Positions 26,247 through 35,526 are shown, counted from the first letter of the stretch. The stretch is 64,000 nucleotides of DNA from Streptomyces sp. NBC_01478 (GCF_036227225.1 NZ_CP109444.1:2271001-2335000), one strand, 5' to 3'. The notes: generated by a model from the letters alone, not told the origin. Translations and numbers: made by a program.

Positions 26247-27907
26247 GACGCCAGCCCCTCGGCCAGCGGTCCCAGCGCCAGCGCCGGGAAGTAGGTCAGA
26301 CCGGTGATGATGAGGATCGCGCCCACCAACAGGCCGGTGAACAGCGGCTTTTCGGTGCGCAGGGTGCCCGCCGTCGCCGGGACCGGCTTCTGCTCGGCGA
26401 GCGAACCGGCCAGCGCCAGCACGAACACCATCGGCAGGAAGCGGCCGAGGACCATCGCGAGTCCGGTCATGGTGTTGAACCAGTCGGTGTTCGCGTTCAG
26501 GCCTGCGAAGGCGGAGCCGTTGTTGTTGGCGGCGGAGGTGAAGGCGTACAGCACCTCGGAGAAGCCGTGCGCGCCGGAGTTCAGCATGGAGTGCGGCGGG
26601 GTCGGCAGCGCCATGGAAGCGGCTGCGAAGATCAGCACCAGGGCCGGGGTGATCAGGATGTAGCAGGCCGCGAGCTTCATCTCGCGGGTGCCGATCTTCT
26701 TGCCCAGGTACTCGGGCGTACGGCCGACCATCAGTCCGGCGATGAACACCGCGATGACCGCCATGATCAGCATTCCGTAGAGGCCGGAGCCGGTACCACC
26801 GGGTGCGATCTCGCCCAACTGCATGCCCAGGATGGTGATTCCGCCGCCGAGCCCGGTGAACGAGGAGTGGAAGGAGTCCACCGCGCCCGTCGAGGTCAGC
26901 GTCGTCGACACCGCGAAGATCGAGGAGGCGCCGACACCGATCCGGGTCTCCTTGCCCTCCATCGCACCGCCGGCGGCCTGGAGCGCCGCGCCGTGGTGGG
27001 CGAACTCGGTCCACATCATGAGGGCCACGAAGCCGACCCAGATGGTGGCCATGGTGGCGAGGATCGCGTAGCCCTGCTTGATCGAGCCGACCATCACGCC
27101 GAAGGTGCGGGTCAGCGCGAACGGGATCACCAGCAGCAGGAAGATCTCGAAGAGGTTCGTGAACGGGGTCGGGTTCTCGAAGGGGTGGGCGGAGTTGGCG
27201 TTGAAGTAACCGCCACCGTTGGTGCCGAACTCCTTGATCGCCTCCTGCGAGGCGACCGCACCGCCGTTCCACTGCTGGTGGCCGCCCATGAACTGACCGA
27301 CCTCGTGAATGCCGGAGAAGTTCTGGATCGCACCGCAGGCGACGAGCACGAGCGCGGCGATGATCGAGCCGGGCACCAGGATGCGGATGACACCGCGCAC
27401 CAAGTCGGCCCAGAAGTTGCCGAGTTCACCGGTACGGGAGCGCGCGAAGCCGCGTACGAGAGCCACCGCGACGGCGATGCCGACGGCCGCGGAGACGAAG
27501 TTCTGCACGGCCAGGCCGGCGGTCTGCACGACGTGACCCATGGTCTGCTCGCCGTAGTACGACTGCCAGTTGGTGTTCGTCACGAACGACACGGCCGTGT
27601 TGAACGACTGCGCCGGGTTGACCGAGGAGAAGCCCAGCGAGCCGGGCAGGATCCCTTGGATGCGCTGGAGCAGATAGAGGAAGAGAACACCGACCGCCGA
27701 GAAGGCGAGCACGCCGCGCAGATACGCGGGCCAGCGCATCTCGGTGTTCGGGTCGGCACCGATGCCCTTGTAGATCCACTTCTCGACACGCCAGTGCTTG
27801 TCGGAGGAGTAGACCCTGGCCATGTAGTTGCCGAGGGGGACGTAGGCGAGCGCCAGCGCCGCTATCAGGGCGATGAGCTGGAGCACACCGGCAAGGACGG
27901 GACCCAT
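26243..27907 (-). CDS. kdpA: Potassium-transporting ATPase K+-channel subunit KdpA
   Basis: The 554-residue subunit is the superfamily-of-K-transporters channel part, with about ten membrane helices and the filter-containing stretches [48 protein letters not shown] and [17 protein letters not shown]. Length equals that of E. coli KdpA (557). It is followed with a four-base overlap by kdpB and preceded by kdpF 7 bases upstream. Confidence 0.97.
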   Translation of the reverse strand: MGPVLAGVLQLIALIAALALAYVPLGNYMARVYSSDKHWRVEKWIYKGIGADPNTEMRWPAYLRGVLAFSAVGVLFLYLLQRIQGILPGSLGFSSVNPAQSFNTAVSFVTNTNWQSYYGEQTMGHVVQTAGLAVQNFVSAAVGIAVAVALVRGFARSRTGELGNFWADLVRGVIRILVPGSIIAALVLVACGAIQNFSGIHEVGQFMGGHQQWNGGAVASQEAIKEFGTNGGGYFNANSAHPFENPTPFTNLFEIFLLLVIPFALTRTFGVMVGSIKQGYAILATMATIWVGFVALMMWTEFAHHGAALQAAGGAMEGKETRIGVGASSIFAVSTTLTSTGAVDSFHSSFTGLGGGITILGMQLGEIAPGGTGSGLYGMLIMAVIAVFIAGLMVGRTPEYLGKKIGTREMKLAACYILITPALVLIFAAASMALPTPPHSMLNSGAHGFSEVLYAFTSAANNNGSAFAGLNANTDWFNTMTGLAMVLGRFLPMVFVLALAGSLAEQKPVPATAGTLRTEKPLFTGLLVGAILIITGLTYFPALALGPLAEGLAS

Positions 27908-27914
27908 ACGCTGC

Positions 27915-28004
27915 TCAGAACCTCTCCGGGAAGATCAGGGCGAGGACGAGATAGCCCAGCAGGGCGACGGCCACGACGAGGCCGACGATGTTCTCGGCGG
28001 TCAC
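27915..28004 (-). CDS. kdpF: KdpF, 29-aa membrane subunit
   Basis: A GTG start at 28004 opens a 29-codon frame, [18 protein letters not shown] then [10 protein letters not shown], the classic KdpF text: one hydrophobic helix that stabilises KdpFABC. It starts inside the stop codon of the upstream 27-residue gene (GTGA overlap) and ends 7 bases before kdpA. It is too short for standard gene calling but position and sequence make it certain. Confidence 0.93.
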   Translation of the reverse strand: MTAENIVGLVVAVALLGYLVLALIFPERF

Positions 28005-28084
28005 AGCTTCGTCACCCCCTTGGCGACGAGGGCCACCAGCGCGAAGACCGCGATCGTGGTGACGACGAAGGCCAGATCGGCCAT
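28001..28084 (-). CDS. 27-aa single-helix membrane protein at head of kdp operon
   Basis: ATG 28084 opens a 27-codon frame (MADLAFVVTTIAVFALVALV then AKGVTKL) with AGGAG 6-7 bases upstream. It is a single hydrophobic helix with a basic tail, and its stop overlaps the kdpF start by four bases, so it is made in step with the pump. It looks like a second KdpF-type subunit but is not KdpF, which follows. I do not know a named function; an accessory subunit of the Kdp complex is inferred from size, hydrophobicity and coupling. Confidence 0.75.
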   Translation of the reverse strand: MADLAFVVTTIAVFALVALVAKGVTKL

Positions 28085-28157
28085 CGTGAGCTCCTGGAAT
28101 GAGGTTCGGATGGAACGGACGCTTAGAGGTAACCGCGCCCGTGACCGGATATGGCCA

Positions 28158-28210
28158 CCGTTGACGGGTCCCTTACGGCGGCGCATACGCCTTTGACGCG
28201 ACTCTTACGG
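28158..28210 (-). promoter_or_regulatory. Two KdpE-like direct-repeat sites in the kdp promoter
   Basis: Read on the minus strand, CCGTAAGAG-TCG-CGTCAAAGG (28210 to 28190) and CCGTAAGGG-ACC-CGTCAACGG (28178 to 28158) are two near-identical 21-base sites whose starts are 32 bases apart (three turns). Within each, the two halves are 11 bases apart. They lie 74 bases upstream of the first kdp operon gene. The same element occurs at other K+-linked promoters nearby; binding by KdpE is inferred. Confidence 0.7.
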
Positions 28211-28225
28211 CGGGGCGGGGCTTCG

Positions 28226-28560
28226 GCCCGCGAGCGGGGTTCTACGGCGGTGTGGGGCGCCGGCCCGCGAGCGGTTCTCGGCGGCGGCGGTGCCGGCTCG
28301 CGGGCGGTTTCACGGCGGCGTTGACACCCTGCCGCAGGCGGATCCACGGCGCCGCCGGCACCGGTCCACAGCCGGATCTACAACGACACTGGTGCCGGCC
28401 CGGGGGCGGTTCTTCGGCGGCGCTGACGCCCGACCGCAGACGGATCTACGACAGCGCCGGCGCCGGCCCGCGGCGGGTCTGAGCCGAACGTCGGCACCGA
28501 CCCGCAGGCGTTCTACGCCGACGCGGCACCGACCCACGAGCGGCTTTGCACCGACGCCGT
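28226..28560. repeat. Degenerate 33-bp tandem repeat, about ten units
   Basis: Imperfect units of 32-35 bases with the outline CCCGCGAGCGGTTCT-ACGGCGGCG-GTGCCGG run from about 28226 to 28560, with drift between copies. The plus strand can be read as an 11-residue repeat (for example PARGRFHGGVD and PARGRFFGGAD), but no good start or ribosome site exists, and it seems to be non-coding. It fills the gap between the KimA-like gene stop and the kdp promoter. Confidence 0.65.
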
Positions 28561-28634
28561 GCGGCAAGCGCAGGGGCAGGCGCGAGCGCCGCACCCCGGC
28601 GGCGAAACAGTGCGCCCGCACCACACCCCCCGCG

Positions 28635-30467
28635 TCAGAACAGCCGGAATCTCAGCCGGCAGATCACCGCGTCCGTGTCCCGTCGTACGGCATGGGCGAC
28701 GACGGCCCCGCGCTGGTTCTGCAGCAGTCTCTGCCACAGCCGGACGGGCTCCACCTCGGCGATCAGGACGGTGACGCGGGTGTCCGGTTCCGACGCCGAC
28801 ACGTCGCGTACGTACGCGGCGATCGGGCGGCCCAGTGTGCGGCGTTCGCAGGTGAGGCGGACCAGGGGGACGCCGGGGTCCCATTGGGCCCAGGCGCGTT
28901 CCAGGGCGTGGAGGTGGGCCCGGTCCTCGGGGTCGGGGTAGCAGACGGTCACGGCGCGGACCTCGTCGCCGAGGGAGGCGGCGGCCGTCAGCGCCTCGGA
29001 GGTGAGCCGGGTGAGGGAGGAGACGGGCACGATCACTACGGACCGGTCGCGGTGCGGCGGTTCCGGGACACGGCCGAGGCCGAGCCGTTCGCCGATGTGC
29101 GCGTAGGCGCGGTGCACGGTCTCGAAGGCGAGCACGAGCAGCGGCAGGGTGATCACGATCAGCCAGGCGCCCTCCTCGAACTTGCTCGCGGTGACGACGA
29201 TCGCCGCGACACCGGTGAGGATCGCGCCGAAGCCGTTCAGCAGGGCCTTGCCGCGCCAGCCGGTGCCGCGCTCGCCGCGCCAGTGCCGGACCATGCCGAC
29301 CTGGGCGACGGTGAAGCCGACGAAGACGCCGATCGCGAAGAGCGGCACGAGGGTGTTGGTGTCGCCGCCGGAGAAGACCAGCAGGACGGCCGAGACCGCG
29401 GCCAGCGCGAGCACGCCGTGCCGGTGCACCTGGCGGTCGGCCTTGAGGGCGAAGACGTGCGGGAGGTAGTTGTCACGGGCGAGCAGCTTCAGCAGCACCG
29501 GCAGCCCGCCGAAGGACGTGTTCGCGGACAGGGCGAGCAGGATCATCGTCGCGAACTGGATGACGTAGAAAGCCCAGTTGTGGCCGAGGGAGGCGTCCGC
29601 GAGCTGGGCGAGGACGGTGACTCCCTGGACGGGCTGGAGGTGGAAGCGGGAGATCAGGACGGACAGGCCGATCAGCATCACGCCGAGCACCGCGCCGAGG
29701 GCGACCTCCGCGCGCTGGGCCCGCTTCACGCGGGGTGTGCGGAAGGAGGGCACGGCGTTGGCGATGGCCTCGACGCCGGTGAGGGCGCTGCACCCGGAGG
29801 CGAAAGCTTTCAGCAGGAGCAGCACGCCGACGCTTGTGGCGTTGCCGGTCACCACGGACTCGCTGTTGACCCGGTTCACAGGCCCATCGCGGAAAAGGCC
29901 GACCACAATGAGGACGAAGATCGAGCCGACGAACACGACGGTCGGCACGATGAACACCCGCGCCGACTCGGCGATCCCGCGCAGGTTCACACCTGTGAGC
30001 AGTGTCAACACCGCCAGGCAGAGCCACAGCCGTTCACCGTAGAGCGAGGGGAAAGCGGAGGTGAGCGCCGCGACTCCGGCGGTCACGGCCACGGCCACGT
30101 TCAGGACGTAGTCGAGCACCAGCGAGCCCGCCGCCACCAGACTCGTCCGCGCGCCCAGGTGGGTCTTCGCCACCGCGTACGAACCGCCGCCGTCCGGGAA
30201 GGCCGCGATGACCTGCCGGTACGACGCGACGAGCACCGCGAGCAGGGCGGCGATGGCGAGCGTGACCGGCAGGGTGAAGCCGAGCCCGTGCGCACCGGCG
30301 GCGGCCAGCACGAGGACGATCGCCTCGGGACCGTAGGCGACCGACGCCATGGCGTCCAGGGAGAGGGCGGCGAACCCGGCGAGGGCGGTCAGCCGATGGC
30401 GTTCGCCGGTATCCGGGGGCTCCTCGTCGGCTGGCGTCTCGCCCGGCTGGACGGTCAGAACGGTCAT
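28635..30467 (-). CDS. KimA-like APC-family potassium permease
   Basis: The 610-residue protein has about twelve membrane segments then a cytosolic C-terminal domain (from about residue 450, VVIVPVSSLTRLTSEALTAA). Its motifs LSLDAMASVAYGPEAIV, SYRQVIAAFPDGGGSYAVAK and LLLKAFASGCSALTGVEAI follow those of the Bacillus K+ importer KimA (YdaO), and length agrees (607). KimA works as a K+/H+ symporter and is shut by cyclic di-AMP on its C-terminal domain. ATG 30467 is chosen because the upstream extension is Arg-rich shadow. Its neighbours are all K+ genes. No ydaO-type riboswitch is seen in the 120-base leader. Confidence 0.85.
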   Translation of the reverse strand: MTVLTVQPGETPADEEPPDTGERHRLTALAGFAALSLDAMASVAYGPEAIVLVLAAAGAHGLGFTLPVTLAIAALLAVLVASYRQVIAAFPDGGGSYAVAKTHLGARTSLVAAGSLVLDYVLNVAVAVTAGVAALTSAFPSLYGERLWLCLAVLTLLTGVNLRGIAESARVFIVPTVVFVGSIFVLIVVGLFRDGPVNRVNSESVVTGNATSVGVLLLLKAFASGCSALTGVEAIANAVPSFRTPRVKRAQRAEVALGAVLGVMLIGLSVLISRFHLQPVQGVTVLAQLADASLGHNWAFYVIQFATMILLALSANTSFGGLPVLLKLLARDNYLPHVFALKADRQVHRHGVLALAAVSAVLLVFSGGDTNTLVPLFAIGVFVGFTVAQVGMVRHWRGERGTGWRGKALLNGFGAILTGVAAIVVTASKFEEGAWLIVITLPLLVLAFETVHRAYAHIGERLGLGRVPEPPHRDRSVVIVPVSSLTRLTSEALTAAASLGDEVRAVTVCYPDPEDRAHLHALERAWAQWDPGVPLVRLTCERRTLGRPIAAYVRDVSASEPDTRVTVLIAEVEPVRLWQRLLQNQRGAVVAHAVRRDTDAVICRLRFRLF

Positions 30468-30588
30468 GCTGGTGGCTCCTTCACGTACGGACGCGCGGTG
30501 GCGGGAACGCGCGGGTGCGCTCCAGGTTCTGTCCCGTCGCCGCCGGTTTCCCCTTCTCCTTGCGGCTTCTTCGCGCCGAACACGCGTT

Positions 30589-30609
30589 CCTTGACGGGAA
30601 CTTGACGAG
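30589..30609 (-). promoter_or_regulatory. KdpE-like direct repeat before the KimA-like gene
   Basis: On the minus strand CTCGTCAAG-TTCC-CGTCAAGG gives two CGTCAAG halves 11 bases apart, oriented towards the KimA-like gene, 122 bases before its ATG. It belongs to the same motif family as the kdp promoter sites. Confidence 0.65.
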
Positions 30610-30647
30610 CGTGTGACCAGGGCAACCGCCGCCGACCGCTGCGAGGG

Positions 30648-30719
30648 CGTCAAGAACCACCGGACACCCGTCAGAGTCCCGTCAAGGCCGGGCTTCCGTA
30701 CGCCGGGAATCTCTACGGT
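30648..30719 (+). promoter_or_regulatory. KdpE-like sites plus -10 box of a leaderless promoter
   Basis: CGTCAAG at 30648, CGTCAGAG at 30669 and CGTCAAGG at 30680 are spaced 21 and 11 bases. TACGGT (30714-30719) starts 34 bases after the last half-site and ends 7 bases before the ATG at 30727. That spacing puts the transcription start at the start codon. The paralogous gene at 37877 has the same geometry. Confidence 0.65.
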
Positions 30720-30726
30720 CGCCACC

Positions 30727-31242
30727 ATGGGACACCCGCACGACGCAGGGGCGCACGATCGACGGTGGGCGCGGGACCTGCGCGACACGTTCCGCTGCGC
30801 GGGCGCGCTGCTCGGACTCCTGCTGCTCGTCGACCAGTTCAGCGGTCGGCTCACCCTCTGGCGCGCCGCGCTCTGGTTCGCCGTGGCACTGCTGCTCTTC
30901 GTGGTGCTCTACCCGGCACGGGTCCGGGCGGGCGCGGGCTGGCTCTCCTCGCGCGGGCTGCTGCGTGAACGACACGTGCGCACGGACCGGCTCGTGTCGG
31001 TGCGGTGTCTGGACGGGGTCTCTCAACGGTTGTTGCTGCGGGACGAGTTCGGGGGCCGGGTCGAGATCGACCCCGATGTGCTGGTCAACAACCCCGATGT
31101 GTGGCACCTGTTGGCCGAGGGCTCCCGCCGGTCCCTCGACTCCGGCACGCTGACCTGCGGGGCGACCGCGCTGCGCCGGATCGCGGAACGCGTCGAGCGC
31201 GAGACCGCGGAGACCGTGTTCAAGGTGTCCGGCCTGGAGTAG
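30727..31242 (+). CDS. Two-helix membrane protein of unknown function (paralogue A)
   Basis: The 171-residue protein has a basic N-terminus, two close hydrophobic helices (CAGALLGLLLLVDQF and AALWFAVALLLFVVLYPARV, about residues 27-65) and a soluble C-terminal part that looks like a small beta-domain (GWLSSRGLLRERHVRTDRLVSVRCLDG, LLLRDEFGGRVEIDPDVLVNNPDVW), similar in outline to membrane-linked PH-like domains. A paralogue lies at 37877 with matching motifs (WLTVDGPLLRRTVHTDALTVVRQYGD, LDPRVLVANPLLW). Both carry KdpE-like promoter repeats and sit among K+ transport genes; a role as K+ or turgor accessory protein is inferred. Its 3' end overlaps kdpD2 by 23 bases. Confidence 0.85.
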   Translation: MGHPHDAGAHDRRWARDLRDTFRCAGALLGLLLLVDQFSGRLTLWRAALWFAVALLLFVVLYPARVRAGAGWLSSRGLLRERHVRTDRLVSVRCLDGVSQRLLLRDEFGGRVEIDPDVLVNNPDVWHLLAEGSRRSLDSGTLTCGATALRRIAERVERETAETVFKVSGLE

Positions 31243-33769
31243 CCACCACTGTTGAAGCTGAGGGGTCCGCCCATTCGGCCAGCGGCAACGACACGACCAT
31301 CGTCAGACCACCCCCCGGTGTGTCCTCAGGAGTGAGCGTCCCGTTCATCGCCTCGGTGAGGCCGCGCGCGAGGGCGAGTCCCAGCCCGAGGCCGGTGGTG
31401 TTGTCCGTGTCGCCGAGCCGCTGGAACGGCTCAAAGAGACGCTCGCGGCCGGTAGTTGGAAGCCCGGGCCCTCGGTCCACGACCCTCAACTCCACTCTCC
31501 CGCCCAGCGCGCTGGCGGTGACCATGACCCGGCGCCCGGCCGGGGTGTGCCGGGCCGCGTTGCCGGCCAGGTTGGCGATCACACGCTCCAGCAGCGGCGG
31601 ATCGACGAGCACCGGCGGAATAGACTCCACGTCCCGCAGATCCACGTCGGGCACGTCGGCGAGCGCCATCGGCAGCACCTCCTCCAGGCTGGTGGCCCGC
31701 AGGTTCAGCGGGAGCGCGCCCGCCTCCAGGCGGCTCAAGTCGAGGAGGTTCTCCAGCAGCCGGTTCAGCTTGGCCATGGACTCGTCGGCGGTGGCGAGGA
31801 GTTCGTCCCGGTCCTCGTCCGAGAACTCCACGTCCCGCCCGCGCAGCGAGGTGACGGCCGCCCAGCCCGCCGCGAGCGGTGTCCGCAGATCGTGTCCTAC
31901 GGCCCGCAGCAGCGCCGTACGCAGCCGGTCGGCGGCCTTCACCGGCTCTATCTCGGCGGCTGCTTCGGCGAGTTGGGCCCGTTCGACGGCGGAGCCGACG
32001 TGGGCGGCGAAGGCGGCCAGGACGCGCCGTTCCGAGGAGGAGAGGGTGCGTCCGCGCAGGACGAGGAAGGCGCCGGGGCCGGCCGGGACGGTGGTGACAC
32101 CACTGCCGACCTCGTGGTCCGGTGGTTCGTCGACGAGTTCGGCCGACTCGGTGCCGAAGGTCTCGCGGGTGCGTTCCAAGAGGGCCGGGATCGTCTGGCC
32201 GCCGCGCACGATGCTGCCCGCGAGGGAGGACATGGTCTCGGCCTCGGCGGTGGCACGGGCCGAGCGCCGGGACAGTCGTAGCGAACGGTCGACGACGGCG
32301 GCCACGGTGGCCGCCACCACCGTGAACACCCCTAGCGCGAGAAGGGCGTTGGGGTCGTCCAGGGTGAACTGCCCGATGGGCGGGATGAACCAGTAGTTGA
32401 GCAGCACCGAGGCCGTCAACGACGCGATGACCGCCGAGGTGACACCGCCTATGCAGGCGACCCCGACCACGGCGAGCAGGAACAGCAGGGCCTCGCTGGT
32501 GAGGTTGACCGTGCCGCGCACCTGGGCGAGGCAGACGGTGAGCAGCACCGGCAGCACAAGTCCCGCTACGGGACCGGCAATCAGCCGTGCCGTCGAGAGG
32601 GTACGGCGGCGGGAGGGCAGCAGGGTGCCGCGTCCGGCGCGCTCGTGGGTGACCCGGTGGACGTCGATGTCGCCGGACAGTTCAGTCACCGTCTCGCCGG
32701 TGCCGGGCCCGGTCAGGAACCGCTCGAACCGGCCCCGGCGGCTGGTGCCGAGGACGAGTTGGGTGGCGTTCTCGGTGCGGGCGAACTCGACCAGGGCGGT
32801 GGCGACGCCGTCGCCGACCACCGAGTGGTAGCTGCCGCCGAGGTCCTCGACGAGCCTGCGCTGCCGGGCGAGCGAGGCGTGCGACACCCCGGCGGCGAGT
32901 CCGTCGCTGCGGGCCACGTGCACGGCGAGCAGGTCACCGCCGGCGATGGGGGTCCCCCCGGTCGAGCGAAGCCGAGAGTGGGGGAGGTCGGCGATGCGGG
33001 CGGCCCGCCGGATGAGTGTGTCGCCCTCCGGGCCGCCGGTCAGCGCGACGACCACCCGTTCCCGGATCTCCCACACCCCGCCGATGGCGTGCTCGGCACG
33101 ATACGTATGCAGCGCCTCGTCGACCCGGTCGGCGACCCACAGCAGCGCCAACTGCCGCAGCGCGGTGAGGTTTCCGGGCCGGAAGTAGTTGGCGAGAGCC
33201 GCGTCGATCTTCTCGGGCGTGTAGATGTTGCCGTGCGCCATGCGCCGCCGCAGTCCCTCGGGCGGCATGTCGATCAGCTCGATCTGCTGGGCCCGGCGGA
33301 CGACGTCGTCGGGCACCGTCTCGTGCTGCGGCACCCCGGTGATCTTCTCGACGACGTCCTTGAGGGAGGCGAGATGCTGCACGTTGACGGCGGTGACGAC
33401 GTCGATGCCGGCGGTGAGCAGTTCGTCGACGTCCTGCCAGCGCTTGGCGTTGCGTCCGCCGCCGGGCACGTTGCTGTGCGCGAACTCGTCGACGACGGCC
33501 ACCTCCGGGCGCCGTTCGAGGACCGCCGCGAGGTCCATCTCCTCGAACTCCCCGCCCCGGTAGGCGCATTGGGTCCGCGCCACGACCTCCAGGCCGTCGA
33601 GCATCGCCTCGGTGCGGGGGCGCCCGTGGCACTCGGCGAAGCCCACCACCACATCGGCGCCGCGAGCGGCCCGGCGCCGTGCCTCGTCGAGCATGCGGTA
33701 GGTCTTGCCGACACCCGGGGCCGCCCCGAGGTAGACCTTCAGCCGTCCGCGTCGCAGTACGTCGTTCAT
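31220..33769 (-). CDS. Second KdpD-type sensor kinase without KdpE partner
   Basis: The 849-residue protein repeats the whole KdpD architecture: GAAPGVGKTYRMLDEARRRA, VDEFAHSNVPGGGRNAKRW, universal-stress-protein-like domain, four membrane segments with DUF4118, then VGHDLRTPLAAGW and VVDRGPGLP plus GLGLGLALARG in the kinase. All key residues are kept, so it should be active. No response-regulator gene is next to it, so it may signal to the KdpE encoded at 22642. ATG 33769 with GGGAGG 5 bases upstream is the start; the longer frame would swallow the KdpE-like site at 33841. The 3' end overlaps paralogue A by 23 bases. Confidence 0.9.
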   Translation of the reverse strand: MNDVLRRGRLKVYLGAAPGVGKTYRMLDEARRRAARGADVVVGFAECHGRPRTEAMLDGLEVVARTQCAYRGGEFEEMDLAAVLERRPEVAVVDEFAHSNVPGGGRNAKRWQDVDELLTAGIDVVTAVNVQHLASLKDVVEKITGVPQHETVPDDVVRRAQQIELIDMPPEGLRRRMAHGNIYTPEKIDAALANYFRPGNLTALRQLALLWVADRVDEALHTYRAEHAIGGVWEIRERVVVALTGGPEGDTLIRRAARIADLPHSRLRSTGGTPIAGGDLLAVHVARSDGLAAGVSHASLARQRRLVEDLGGSYHSVVGDGVATALVEFARTENATQLVLGTSRRGRFERFLTGPGTGETVTELSGDIDVHRVTHERAGRGTLLPSRRRTLSTARLIAGPVAGLVLPVLLTVCLAQVRGTVNLTSEALLFLLAVVGVACIGGVTSAVIASLTASVLLNYWFIPPIGQFTLDDPNALLALGVFTVVAATVAAVVDRSLRLSRRSARATAEAETMSSLAGSIVRGGQTIPALLERTRETFGTESAELVDEPPDHEVGSGVTTVPAGPGAFLVLRGRTLSSSERRVLAAFAAHVGSAVERAQLAEAAAEIEPVKAADRLRTALLRAVGHDLRTPLAAGWAAVTSLRGRDVEFSDEDRDELLATADESMAKLNRLLENLLDLSRLEAGALPLNLRATSLEEVLPMALADVPDVDLRDVESIPPVLVDPPLLERVIANLAGNAARHTPAGRRVMVTASALGGRVELRVVDRGPGLPTTGRERLFEPFQRLGDTDNTTGLGLGLALARGLTEAMNGTLTPEDTPGGGLTMVVSLPLAEWADPSASTVVATPGRTP

Positions 33770-33840
33770 CGCCTCCCAGAGAAGCGCTCCGCAGGCCTCC
33801 AGGCAGGCTTCTTGATGCGTCCCTGGCGCTGCCCGCAGGG

Positions 33841-33861
33841 ACGTTGACACTGTCTTGACGG
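33841..33861. promoter_or_regulatory. KdpE-like direct repeat between kdpD2 and the antiporter gene
   Basis: On the minus strand CCGTCAAG-ACAG-TGTCAAC has halves 11 bases apart. It is 72 bases upstream of the kdpD2 start and 61 bases before the divergent antiporter ATG. In the plus direction TTGACGG is followed by TAGGGT (33875-33880), a good Streptomyces -10 box, so both genes could be controlled from it. Confidence 0.6.
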
Positions 33862-33921
33862 CGCCCGGCCGGGTTAGGGTGAGCGCGGTGTGCCGGGAAG
33901 TCTGGTCGGCGGGGAGTCCAC

Positions 33922-35526
33922 ATGGGCTCGTCCAAGCCCCAGGGGGACGGCATGCGCGGCGTCGGTACGGTTCTCGCTCTCGTGGTACTGGCGACGCTGG
34001 TGGCGACGTTCGCCCGCCGGTGGCGCATCCCCGCGCCCTCCCTCCTCGTGGTCGCCGGTCTCTCCGTGGCCCTGCTGCCGGGCACCCCGGCGATCGAGAT
34101 CAGCCCCGATGTGATCGGCCTGGTCGTCCTGCCGCCGCTCCTCTACGCCAGCGCCGAGGACATGTCGTGGCGCGAGCTGAAGGCGGTGTGGAAGCCGGTC
34201 GGGATCCTCGCGATCGGCCTGGTCCTCGCGTCCGCGGCGGCGGTGGGCTGGGTGGCGTCCACGGTGACCCCGCTGTCCTGGCAGATGGCGCTCGTGCTCG
34301 GCGCGGTCCTCGCCAGCACCGACCCGGTCGCCGTCACCGCGCTGGGCCGCCGGCTCGCGCTGCCGCCCCGGGTCCAGGTGCTCGTCCAGGCGGAGTCCCT
34401 GTTCAACGACGCGACCTCGCTGGTCCTGTTCCGGGTCGCGGTGAGCATCGCCGTGGCCTCGGCGGCGGCCAACTGGGGCGCGGCGGGCGGTGAGTTCGTG
34501 GTGCTCGCGGGCGGCGGCACGGTCATCGGGGCGGCCGTCGCCTACGTCGTGACACTGATCCGGCGGCACACCGAGGACCCGGTCCTGGAGACGGTGATCG
34601 CCCTGGTCACGCCGTACGCGGCCTACGTCCTCGCGGAGGGCGCCCACACGTCCGGCGTGACCTCGGTCGTGGTCGCCGGGGTCGTCCTGGGCGGTCACGG
34701 CGACCGACTCACCAACGCCCGCATCCGGCTCCAACTGAACGCCGTCTACGGCACGGTGGTGTTCCTGCTGGAGAGCGTGGTGTTCTCGTTGATCGGGCTG
34801 GCGCTGCCCGCGCAGGTGCAAGCCCTGTCCGACGGCGACCGGGCCTGGCCGCTGTACGCGTTCGCGGTGGCGGGCACCCTGATCGCCGTACGACTGCTGT
34901 GGCTGGCGCCGCTGTCGGCGGTGCTGCAGCGCAAGGGCGGGACGCACCGGGTGAACTGGCGGGTGCCGATGGTACTGACCTGGGCGGGCACCCGGGGTGT
35001 CCTTCCCCTGGCGGCGGCCCTGTCGATCCCCGAGGTCACGAAGACCGGCGCCGCGCTGCCCGACCGCCCCCTGGTCCTCGTCCTGACCACCTCGGTCGTC
35101 GTGGTCACCCTGGTGGTCCAGGGATTCACCCTGGCCCCCGTCGTCCGCCGCTCCGGCATCGCCCTCGAACCCGACCACACGGAACGCGAAGAGGCCTCCG
35201 CCCGCTGCCACTTGGCCGACGCGGGCATCCGCCGCCTCGACGAACTCGCCGAGCTGGAGGCCGTGCCGGACGTCGTCCTCGACCGACTCCGCCGCGGTCT
35301 CAACGCCCGCCTCGACGACGCCCGAGACCGCCTCTCCGAGAACAACGGCCACGTGTCCCACACGGAGTCCGCCGACCTGGTCTACCGCCAACTCCGCCGC
35401 GACCTGATCGCCGTGGAGACGGTGGAACTACAGCGCCTCTACGACGATCACGCCATCAGCGACACGACCCGCAGGCGGCTCCAGCGGTCGCTGGACCTGG
35501 AGGAGGCGAGGCTGGCGGACGTGTGA
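33922..35526 (+). CDS. CPA1-family Na+/H+ antiporter
   Basis: The 534-residue protein has about twelve membrane helices with the CPA1/NhaP ion-site motifs VLASTDPVAVTALGRRL and AESLFNDATSLVLFRVA, plus VTSVVVAGVVLGG and WAGTRGVLPLAAALSIP. A C-terminal cytosolic tail of about 130 residues (LDELAELEAVPDVVLDRL onward) is helical and probably regulatory. It exchanges Na+ or K+ for protons. ATG 33922 is used; a second ATG at 33952 fits the family start better and may be the true one. It is divergent from kdpD2. Confidence 0.9.
   Translation: MGSSKPQGDGMRGVGTVLALVVLATLVATFARRWRIPAPSLLVVAGLSVALLPGTPAIEISPDVIGLVVLPPLLYASAEDMSWRELKAVWKPVGILAIGLVLASAAAVGWVASTVTPLSWQMALVLGAVLASTDPVAVTALGRRLALPPRVQVLVQAESLFNDATSLVLFRVAVSIAVASAAANWGAAGGEFVVLAGGGTVIGAAVAYVVTLIRRHTEDPVLETVIALVTPYAAYVLAEGAHTSGVTSVVVAGVVLGGHGDRLTNARIRLQLNAVYGTVVFLLESVVFSLIGLALPAQVQALSDGDRAWPLYAFAVAGTLIAVRLLWLAPLSAVLQRKGGTHRVNWRVPMVLTWAGTRGVLPLAAALSIPEVTKTGAALPDRPLVLVLTTSVVVVTLVVQGFTLAPVVRRSGIALEPDHTEREEASARCHLADAGIRRLDELAELEAVPDVVLDRLRRGLNARLDDARDRLSENNGHVSHTESADLVYRQLRRDLIAVETVELQRLYDDHAISDTTRRRLQRSLDLEEARLADV

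Noticed and set aside
28226..28560. CRISPR array
   Set aside because: The repeat units are degenerate and follow each other without spacers of constant length; no cas genes are near.
30468..30588. Cyclic di-AMP (ydaO) riboswitch in front of the KimA-like gene
   Set aside because: The leader lacks the conserved ydaO core segments that I could recognise; a covariance search would settle it.
28290..30605. Long plus-strand open frame (771 codons) opposite the KimA-like gene
   Set aside because: Its text is rich in D, G, R, Q, H and E with no hydrophobic pattern or motif; it is the mirror of a clear membrane protein gene. GC-rich DNA gives such long shadows often.
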